A stretch of 36,610 bases of DNA from Lachnospiraceae bacterium (GTDB lineage Bacteria; Bacillota; Clostridia; Lachnospirales; Lachnospiraceae), in NCBI GenBank assembly GCA_017561085.1, contig JAFZDQ010000017.1, positions 1 through 36,610 on the forward strand. Direction: 5' to 3'. Positions 31,401-36,610 of this stretch are shown piece after piece. The number at the start of each line of letters is the position of its first letter. Positions within the stretch are counted from its first letter, which is position 1. A model generated the notes under the pieces. It saw only the letters and a list, made by a program, of their open reading frames with translations. It searched no databases and had not been told where the DNA came from. Made by a program: the position numbers and the translations under genes.

Positions 31401-33143
31401 TTATTAAAGTCCGGTAAGGACTATAGTGTAGAATGGGTCAATAATATAAATGCAGCAAAAAGTAGTTCCCTTAAAGCACCCAAAGCGGTAATTACGGGCA
31501 AAGGCAACTTTAAGGGATCGTTGGAAAAGAAATTTACCATCGAACCTATCAATTTGAGTGAATACTCAACGAATAAAGAGTTGCAAAAAATCTTTAAGGT
31601 CAGTCCCATAATAGTAAAGCATACCGGTAAAAAAATCAAAAGTGAACCGGTAATCAAATTAAACGGAAAACTGATTGAAAAGAAATCGAAGCAATATCAG
31701 TTATTATACGAGGAGCCTTTTGAAGGAGCCTATAGGGATGTGGGAGAATGGCAGATTACCATTGTCGGTTCCGGAAAGAATTTCGTGGGAAGCACGACGG
31801 TGACACAAACCATTTCCCCGAAGCTGCTTACCAAGGCGACGATTACCTTAGATAAAGAATCCTATACATACAACAATGTTACCGGTGTTACTTATCCTAA
31901 AAAGGTAGTAGTTAAGGATGGTAAAAAGACGCTGACAGAAGGTACGGATTATCAGCTGAGTTACAAAAACTGCGGAAAAATAGGAACAGCAACCGTGGTG
32001 GTTACGGGCTGTGGAAATTATAGCGGTAATAAGACTAAAACATATCAGATTAAAGGAATCAAGCTGACTGCAGAGATGGTTACCCGGATGAAAAACTTTA
32101 CTTATGACGGGGAGTCCCAAAATGTGGAGCAGAATGTCAATTACAAGTTGTCTTATAAAGGTGTTGAATTAATTAGAGGCACGGATTATACGGTATCTTA
32201 CTCCGGAAACAGGACAAATGCAGGAACATTTAAGGTGATTTTTAAAGGAATCAATAAGTATAGTGGTTCCGTGACCAAGACTTTTTCTATAGGAAGTGCA
32301 TCCGTATCAGGTGTACAGGTGTCTTTGAATAATATTGACAATGTAACCTTTGCAAAGAATGGGGCAAAGCCTAAGCCGGCTGTGTATTTCCAAGGGAACC
32401 TTTTGACGGAGGGAAAAGATTATATAGTCACCTATGTAAATAATAAAAAGGTTGCATCAAAGGATAGTAAAAATGCACCTTACTTCTATATTACGGGTAT
32501 AGGAAACTTTAAGGGAAGTACAAAGAAAAATCCGGTTAAGTTTAGCATTGTAGGGGCTCCGCTTAATTTATTTACGCAAATAAAGGTGGGGGATCTGCTG
32601 TATGTGAATGAGAAGAATAATTATGTGCCTACGGTTACTTTAACAGATCGTACCAGCGGAAAGAAACTGGTGAAAAAGACGGACTATAGCGCTACCTATA
32701 GTTATGAAATTTGGGATCCGGGGATGTCAGCTTATCGCAAGTTGACTAAGAATAAGGTAACCACTGCTGATTTTGACGGAGATCGTGTTAAAATGCGCGT
32801 TACGGTTACGGGAAAGAATAATTATTCCGGAACGATAAGTGCTGAATATGAAATCTACAAAAAGAATATTACTTCCCTGACAGTAGAAAAAATACCGAAT
32901 CAGGTTTATACTGGAAAAGTGATTGAACCGGAAATTACAGTCAGCAGGAAAGTAAAGGAAGGCAAGAAGTATGTTTACTATCCTGTGGATGTAAGTAACT
33001 ATGAAGTAAAATATCAAAACAATATTAAGAAGGGAACTGCAACAGTACTCCTTTATGGAAAGGGAGAATACGGTGGCGTTAAGAAAGTAACCTTTACAAT
33101 TACCGGTCAGAAAATGAAATGGTGGAACATTTTCGATAATTAA
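28485..33143 (+). CDS. large secreted repeat protein (surface or matrix protein)
   Basis: This 1552-residue protein has a Sec signal peptide (KIRRLKQAFCVFLVLVMMIS ... VLAA, cut near residue 29-30). Next is a Glu/Pro/Ala/Val-rich segment to about 115 made of VAEETP/VAAEEP units. About five divergent repeats follow (about 130-780), each with P-x-x-G-x-x-P/A-DF, a WYD/WYE/WFK strand and an F-x-AGH/G-x-x-Y motif. A Big_2-like Ig domain is at about 775-865 (YTSSDPSVVAIVDR...GVAIITAST), and a helical part at 868-945. Seven repeats of the type YSGK...GTDYTVSYxNN...GTxxVTGxGNYSG..xxFxI run to the end. There is no LPXTG, S-layer homology or other anchor, so it is released or held by an unknown contact. 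AAGGAGG precedes the ATG. Confidence 0.88.
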   Translation: MKIRRLKQAFCVFLVLVMMISAIPMSVLAAEETPITEEEPVAEEIPMAAEEPVAEEIPVAEETSVAEETPVAEETPVAAEEPVAEETPVAAEEPVAEVLLEEAPVEEEEPSEEESVAASGAEEDEFSLQGESARIKISEVEAYTYVPVGGREADFTAWTLTEGARIYTEAKYSNTYHGVRWYDVTDETYLQEGDRWITGHSYKVFIYLFVNNYSYEFAVTTAAGEGQVSLIPDTLTTINNEYAKLYSIYDTRPTSGYIASYTFPACETAPPDITQVGVENLTKPVAGQMIDFDVTLAGEGYQFSYETESHYTNGLLWYDYTGGNYVKKGDTYKAGHEYWLIIPISRKQPYQFAVGEDGKSTMTATSIADETYVIDPYSPGEPQKRMEIHCEFAAVKEPIKNVAIKGINEPVEGKTPDYFAEALEPDLYGIPVKALEPIVWYEDGDIMEPTDTFQDGCVYAVGIDIYAKDGNYFQTDDNSPIVVGTLDGKTAQVRKAYEQNAAEIVELYYVFGECPNRVIEEVLITGLEEPIPGNYPDYTATVCEELYYIPKNNYPSYGDYFEKLNGIYWYDETDDRRIYNTETFIAGHDYSVGIDLSISDVSSYVFDTDEDNQSHVTVTIQNNYGNEIPQTTEALAKASNGFWEHTVKCYFPWELLQMGSVKIYDIEHPTAGKKPDFEGNVEHDNLIEIDSVEWFKENGTAVAATELFEAGEKYTLEVTLRPVQYDSADACKFVTNGAYVLINGSVYGDISNQKIEVTTGANGEWMKLRAVYIGQKEADYIPIESLSFENSCIFWEPYNGGSVGLKVFPDNANYQEIVYTSSDPSVVAIVDRYGPLALQPGVAIITASTRDGKKSAQVLVWVSDDGSGWPEEFVNVLAMFNEIQPINGSNYKEEIQDVRKAGEAYSALGNDLKKLLGFYQMLPNSYEGQLYNRFLEAEAYYKEMGLWSTNIPVQTYSGKAIKPSFQVYYGLTLLKSGKDYSVEWVNNINAAKSSSLKAPKAVITGKGNFKGSLEKKFTIEPINLSEYSTNKELQKIFKVSPIIVKHTGKKIKSEPVIKLNGKLIEKKSKQYQLLYEEPFEGAYRDVGEWQITIVGSGKNFVGSTTVTQTISPKLLTKATITLDKESYTYNNVTGVTYPKKVVVKDGKKTLTEGTDYQLSYKNCGKIGTATVVVTGCGNYSGNKTKTYQIKGIKLTAEMVTRMKNFTYDGESQNVEQNVNYKLSYKGVELIRGTDYTVSYSGNRTNAGTFKVIFKGINKYSGSVTKTFSIGSASVSGVQVSLNNIDNVTFAKNGAKPKPAVYFQGNLLTEGKDYIVTYVNNKKVASKDSKNAPYFYITGIGNFKGSTKKNPVKFSIVGAPLNLFTQIKVGDLLYVNEKNNYVPTVTLTDRTSGKKLVKKTDYSATYSYEIWDPGMSAYRKLTKNKVTTADFDGDRVKMRVTVTGKNNYSGTISAEYEIYKKNITSLTVEKIPNQVYTGKVIEPEITVSRKVKEGKKYVYYPVDVSNYEVKYQNNIKKGTATVLLYGKGEYGGVKKVTFTITGQKMKWWNIFDN
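28570..28790 (+). repeat. in-frame short-unit repeat in the secreted protein gene
   Basis: Units of about 18 bases (GTGGCGGAGGAAACACCT and variants with GCAGCAGA) are repeated about ten times, encoding VAEETP/VAAEEP/VAEEIP. Unit length is a multiple of three, so slippage would change spacer length but keep the frame. This G-rich tract also produces a meaningless Gly/Cys-rich reading in another frame. Confidence 0.85.
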
Positions 33144-33160
33144 TTTGACCGAATCAGAAA

Positions 33161-33200
33161 GCCCCCGGCCTTTTGTTTTGAAAGACCGGGGGCAGTTTTT
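33161..33200 (+). terminator. Rho-independent terminator
   Basis: GCCCCCGG/CCGGGGGC, extended by CTTT/AAAG after one mismatch, is followed by AGTTTTTAT. It lies just after the repeat-protein gene. Confidence 0.85.
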
Positions 33201-33231
33201 ATAGGATAGTGATATTGGGCGGATTATGGTA

Positions 33232-34278
33232 TTACTGGAACAACTGCAAGATAATCATCACAATCCAGAATACGCAGTAAAGAATCATTCCCAGGTTCAA
33301 GATTACGGTCGAGAAGCGTTTGCCTTTTTCGATGGTTACTTCTCCTGCGTTTAAGCGGAATTTCTTCGCATTTACAATGAAGATAATGATTCCGGCAAAT
33401 ACAATTGCAAGGATGAAGATAAGATAAACACCAAAGAGTGCGATGCCGCCAACGTTCTCGGTGAGAAGTTTTATCAGTTCAGCTTCATCGGTGATGGTTT
33501 CCAGCTTCTCGGCAAGTTCCATAAATCCGCTCTTATTAAGTACCAGTAATCCGAGGATGGAACCCATAAAGTTCTGAATCATATGAAGAATGATGGTATA
33601 AATCAGTTTGCCGGTCTTTACGTAAATGAAAGCAAAGAACATACCAAGCACAAAAGCATAAGAGAACTGAATCAGGTTGCCGTGGAAGAAACCAAAGGTC
33701 AGGCCGGAAAAGACGATGGCAACACCTTCACCGAATTTCGCGGTTCTGTCAACTAAGTATTTACGGAACAGTAATTCTTCCATGATAGGTGCACAGATAA
33801 CGATGATAAAGAAGTTTACCAAAGGGTTAATGTTGGAAGTAACTTCCATCAGAACATTCTGTACGGGGCTCTGTTTGATCACGCCGATGATAGTGGTAAT
33901 TACATTACCGATGATATTGCAAACATAAGTTGCTGCGTAGGTCATCAGGAAAGCTACGAATACATGAAGGGGCTTCATTTTTTTCTTTTCCAAAGTAACG
34001 GCAGGCACCATCTTCAGCATCAGGAAGATAATGGGGAATGCAACAACATACATCGGCAGCATACCTACCAGGAAGGAAAGGCTTCCGTTTTCAGCGATGG
34101 CAGGTACATTTTCAGAGAGCTTCATGGCAAGAATCTGTACTGCGTAGATTAAGAGGGTGCTGGCGAATAAAATCAGCCCCAGTTTTGAAAAATACTTTCT
34201 GCTCATTTTCGTGTCCGCAATATTAGTTTGCGTACTGTTTGTTTCTGTAGTGATTGTTTCCATAGTGTTTGTTTCCAT
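33232..34278 (-). CDS. CPBP-family intramembrane metalloprotease (CAAX/Abi type)
   Basis: This 348-residue membrane protein has about eight hydrophobic segments. It carries the family motifs: EELLFR (Glu167, Glu168, Arg172), FGFFHGN (His199) and LHMIQN (His232, Asn236), which together hold the metal and water. The N-terminus (residues 1-25) is a Thr/Asn/Glu-rich hydrophilic stretch. In bacteria such proteins serve in bacteriocin self-immunity, peptide maturation or unknown proteolysis; no bacteriocin gene is nearby. AAGGAG lies 9 bases before the ATG. Another hydrophobic hairpin follows the active-site region. Confidence 0.88.
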   Translation of the reverse strand: METNTMETITTETNSTQTNIADTKMSRKYFSKLGLILFASTLLIYAVQILAMKLSENVPAIAENGSLSFLVGMLPMYVVAFPIIFLMLKMVPAVTLEKKKMKPLHVFVAFLMTYAATYVCNIIGNVITTIIGVIKQSPVQNVLMEVTSNINPLVNFFIIVICAPIMEELLFRKYLVDRTAKFGEGVAIVFSGLTFGFFHGNLIQFSYAFVLGMFFAFIYVKTGKLIYTIILHMIQNFMGSILGLLVLNKSGFMELAEKLETITDEAELIKLLTENVGGIALFGVYLIFILAIVFAGIIIFIVNAKKFRLNAGEVTIEKGKRFSTVILNLGMILYCVFWIVMIILQLFQ

Positions 34279-34336
34279 TGTGAATTCTCCTTATATTATT
34301 TATTTATATGTTTTTCTATGAATTTTTGGTACCGGG

Positions 34337-35398
34337 TTATAAAAACATGGCGGTTAAAACACCGATCACAGCACCCAGTACGAAGCAACTTAATAAATAT
34401 AAAAGAGAGGCTAACGCAGGTGAGATGATGCGGAGGTTTTCGTTACCGTTTTCCCAGGGAAGGGCTTCTTCACTGAACGGTCTTTTGTAAATGAGCAGGT
34501 TCTTTTCCACTACTGCTACGGGAGTCAGACCGTATTTTGCAGCATTTGCAATACTTGCTTCATACCAGTTAAGGCTTTGGAACATAATGTCCTTGCTTTC
34601 GTCCTTGTAAGTTTTGTTTTCCTGTTTCAGGCGCTTCTTCATATTGCGTTTGGTATCAACGAAGTAATTGTATCTGTCCTCATCTTCTTCAAAAATATAG
34701 TGACCGTCTTCGTAGGTTTTTAGGGCAAGACCGTTTTCGCTTTTTTCCTGAAGATAAACGCGAAGCTGCTGAACTTTGTTAAAGCGCTTCTTTTGGCGAT
34801 ATTTCTTGTACTGTTCCCATTCCTTACGGCTCATCAGAAATTCCTGATAGAATGTTTGCCCCATTTTCATATTGAAGTAGAGGATGAACAGTTCAACCAG
34901 CATAAGGATTACATAAAGCCACATAAGTCCCCGCTGGGTATCAGGTGAATCTCCAAGCACATAAAAGAAAAGAACGTAAAAGGCTGACATTACCAAAAGT
35001 AAGATTAATAATCCAAGGGAACTTTCCACGGAGTAGAACTGGCGGTAACGTTGTGCACGGTCCATGCGCAGTTCCGGTGTATCATAAAACTCATCGGTTT
35101 CATCGCCGGCTTTATCCTTTACGAAGTAGTAGTTCATGGATTCATCGTGAGTAACCTGCTTCCAGCCGAACTGGGAAGTGATATCCAGGGCTCTCGCTTT
35201 CGCAGTAAGTTCTGCTATGGTAGGGCGGGCGCTGATGGCAAAACGCTCGACTTCATATACTTTTTCACAGGGCTCGCATTCGGTAAAGTGATAAATGATT
35301 CCCAGGGTAAGGTTGTTTAACAGATATCCTTTCCGGGCCATTTCCTCTAACCAGTCTCTTTCTTTATATAAGCTTAAAAACCATTTAACTCTAATCAT
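34337..35398 (-). CDS. DUF2812 membrane protein
   Basis: This 353-residue protein opens with the DUF2812 signature (KWFLSLYKERDWLEEMARKGYLL ... YHFTECEP ... YEVERF). A paired membrane hairpin is at about 130-180 (LGLLILLLVMSAFYVLFFYV, GLMWLYVILMLVELFILYF) and a third membrane segment is at the very end (LASLLYLLSCFVLGAVIGVL). The charged middle part is cytoplasmic. Its ATG lies 8 bases inside the PadR gene, so the pair is coupled. This PadR-DUF2812 pairing is common in Firmicutes, and the PadR protein probably controls it. The biochemical role is unknown; envelope stress sensing is a guess. Confidence 0.88.
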   Translation of the reverse strand: MIRVKWFLSLYKERDWLEEMARKGYLLNNLTLGIIYHFTECEPCEKVYEVERFAISARPTIAELTAKARALDITSQFGWKQVTHDESMNYYFVKDKAGDETDEFYDTPELRMDRAQRYRQFYSVESSLGLLILLLVMSAFYVLFFYVLGDSPDTQRGLMWLYVILMLVELFILYFNMKMGQTFYQEFLMSRKEWEQYKKYRQKKRFNKVQQLRVYLQEKSENGLALKTYEDGHYIFEEDEDRYNYFVDTKRNMKKRLKQENKTYKDESKDIMFQSLNWYEASIANAAKYGLTPVAVVEKNLLIYKRPFSEEALPWENGNENLRIISPALASLLYLLSCFVLGAVIGVLTAMFL

Positions 35399-35723
35399 TT
35401 CCTTCCCCTCCTAAAATTTTCTGACCGTTTTCGCATTGCTGGCGCAGGCGGTCTACTTCCATCAGCAGAATGGCCTTGCCGTCGTCAGTAATCTGATAGG
35501 TTTTCTTTCCGTCCTCTTCCGTAACGACGCTGATCATCTTGTCCTCTACCAGTCGTCCTAACATAGTATAAAGAGTACCGGTGCCCATCTTCAGACGTTC
35601 GTTGGTCAGTTCCCTTACAAATTTCATAATGCCGTAGCCGTGGTTCGGTGTCAGCAGTGCCAGAAGCGTATAAAAAATGGTTTCTGTCATGGGACAATAT
35701 TTTTTCAGTAGTTTGTCTTCCAT
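35391..35723 (-). CDS. PadR-family transcriptional regulator
   Basis: This 110-residue protein is of the short PadR (PadR-s2) type: a winged helix (PMTETIFYTLLALLTPNHGYGIMKFV, MGTGTLYTMLGRLVEDKMI, GKKTYQITDDGKAIL) and a C-terminal dimerisation helix. AGGAGG is 8 bases before the ATG. It overlaps the DUF2812 gene by 8 bases. Several ATGTC/GACAT inverted repeats precede it, matching the ATGT...ACAT type of PadR operators, so it probably represses its own operon. Confidence 0.92.
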   Translation of the reverse strand: MEDKLLKKYCPMTETIFYTLLALLTPNHGYGIMKFVRELTNERLKMGTGTLYTMLGRLVEDKMISVVTEEDGKKTYQITDDGKAILLMEVDRLRQQCENGQKILGGEGND

Positions 35724-35743
35724 AAGCGCTCCTCCTTAATAAG

Positions 35744-35852
35744 TGACAGATAAATTGTCATAATTTGAGAATATGTCATTGTTGTATTTTATGTCTCTGC
35801 GCGACATGTTCATTCTCGACGTGTCGAGGCTCGACATGTCTTATGTAGACAT
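35744..35852. promoter_or_regulatory. cluster of PadR-type inverted repeats
   Basis: ATGTC-N7-GACAT occurs at 35791-35807 and at 35836-35852, and TGACA-N7-TGTCA at 35744-35760. TCGACgtGTCGA lies between them at 35816-35827. The first two share arms and spacing exactly. The distal copy touches the -10 of the padR promoter. Confidence 0.75.
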
Positions 35853-35879
35853 AGTAACGCGGTTGGTAACAGATGTCAA
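35851..35879 (-). promoter_or_regulatory. sigma-A promoter of padR-DUF2812
   Basis: On the minus strand TTGACA (35874-35879) and TACTAT (35851-35856) are separated by 17 bases; the -10 overlaps one inverted repeat. Confidence 0.75.
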
Positions 35880-35939
35880 TATATTTTTAAAAAAATTTTT
35901 TGAGGACTATTTTGGGCGGGGGGATTTCCCCTTTTGCGG

Positions 35940-35968
35940 TTGACGTAAACTGCCTCACATACTATAGT
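35940..35968 (+). promoter_or_regulatory. promoter of the DUF1349-like gene
   Basis: TTGACG (35940-35945) and TATAGT (35963-35968) are 17 bases apart, about 50 bases ahead of the ATG at 36021. Confidence 0.7.
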
Positions 35969-36020
35969 TAAATATGAACTTTTATGAGTTTTTTACGAAA
36001 GAAAAATAAGGAGAAACGGT

Positions 36021-36610
36021 ATGGATTTCAAAGAATTTAAATGGGTAAATGAAAGCAGTGCAGAGTACAAGGACGGAGTGCTTACAGTATATGCGCCTGC
36101 AGAGACGGATTATTTTAACAGTCCCGTAAAAGAAAACGGGGCATTTCCGGAGCTTGTGGCTTCCGCTTCTTTGTATTATACGGAACTGACGGGGGATTTT
36201 GTATTTAAGACAAAGGTAGAATTAGAGTTTAAAAATACCTATGATGCAGCGGCACTTTTGGTATATGAAAATGAAAATGTATGGGCAAAGTTAGCCCTTG
36301 AAAATTCAGACCTTCCCTGTAAAAAGCCCGCGGTGGTATCAGTGGTAACCAACAGGATTTCCGATGATTGTAACGGTCCTGTCAGAGATGCAAACTATGT
36401 ATGGCTGCAGGTTTCCAGAGTGGATGATTGCTTTGCCTTCCACTATTCTGCCGATGGTAAGGAGTATCAGATGGTACGTGTATTTACCCTCCCTGTAGGA
36501 AAGACCGTGAAGGTTGGATTTGAAGCGCAGGCGCCCATGGGAGAAGGCGGAGAGAGATATTTCAGCGATATCGTGATTGAAAACAAGCGCGTGGAGAATA
36601 TCAGGGCAGG
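36021..36610 (+). CDS. DUF1349-like protein (3' end outside window)
   Basis: AAGGAG lies 7 bases before ATG 36021, and the frame stays open to the window end (196 codons). The sequence (FKWVNES, DYFNSPVKENGAFPELVASA, FVFKTKVELEFKNTYDAAALLVY, VWAKLALENS, VWLQVSRVDDCFAFHYSADGKEYQMVRVF, KVGFEAQAPMGEG) follows the concanavalin-like fold of the DUF1349 family, the group typified by yeast YBR2-like and bacterial beta-sandwich proteins. Such proteins are about 190-210 residues, so only a few codons are missing. There is no signal peptide. It may bind or cut carbohydrate; the role is unproven. It diverges from padR, and its promoter lies beyond the PadR repeats. Confidence 0.75.
   Translation, partial: MDFKEFKWVNESSAEYKDGVLTVYAPAETDYFNSPVKENGAFPELVASASLYYTELTGDFVFKTKVELEFKNTYDAAALLVYENENVWAKLALENSDLPCKKPAVVSVVTNRISDDCNGPVRDANYVWLQVSRVDDCFAFHYSADGKEYQMVRVFTLPVGKTVKVGFEAQAPMGEGGERYFSDIVIENKRVENIRA

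Overview
The window reads as chromosomal DNA of a low-to-mid GC, spore-forming Firmicute of the Lachnospiraceae / Clostridium cluster XIVa type. The evidence is AGGAGG-type ribosome binding sites throughout, a spoIIID gene, class II galT, LacLM-type beta-galactosidase, a preQ1-I riboswitch on queT, and DUF4097, DUF2812 and PadR membrane-protein modules. No rRNA, tRNA, CRISPR array, prophage or insertion sequence was seen. This taxonomic placement is inference from gene content, not from a marker gene.

Layout. Positions 1-6120 hold the tail of an unknown gene, a Methyltransf_32-type methyltransferase, a large anchored exported protein with a degenerate C39-like tail, and an XRE regulator overlapping a DUF4097 protein. 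Positions 6170-9770 hold queT with its riboswitch (minus strand), diverging from a GH63-like hydrolase and an APH-type kinase. Positions 9900-11250 hold two more XRE regulators facing a shared terminator. Positions 11270-12770 are a gene-poor, partly decayed stretch. It contains a short antitoxin with a ParE/RelE toxin broken by one in-frame stop, a remnant of what looks like an HATPase_c_4-type protein, an inverted repeat, and a 23-residue minus-strand ORF with a strong RBS.

Positions 12635-23021 form a lactose/galactose utilisation locus. It has an HPr-like protein lacking the usual active-site His, an AraC regulator on the minus strand, and a run of permease-lacL-lacM-galK-galE-galT-araC. 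Uptake is by a GPH symporter, hydrolysis by LacLM, and galactose enters the Leloir pathway via GalK, GalT and GalE. A 36-bp element (32/36 identical) lies just upstream of the promoters of both the HPr-like gene and the permease, which ties the two units together. Next comes spoIIID, preceded by a sigma-E-like promoter that lies inside a long inverted repeat able to hide the SD.

Positions 23490-27123 hold a voltage-gated-type K+ channel, a GH5 hydrolase without a signal peptide, and a class I aminotransferase. Positions 27196-33143 hold a membrane-embedded LuxR-type regulator diverging from a 1552-residue secreted repeat protein; between them are CCCACACTTT repeats and a 27-bp perfect palindrome. 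Positions 33232-36610 hold a CPBP protease, then a DUF2812 protein and PadR regulator pair (minus strand), with ATGTC/GACAT inverted repeats upstream, and the start of a DUF1349-like gene cut by the window end.

All functional names come from motif recognition by eye; no database search was run.
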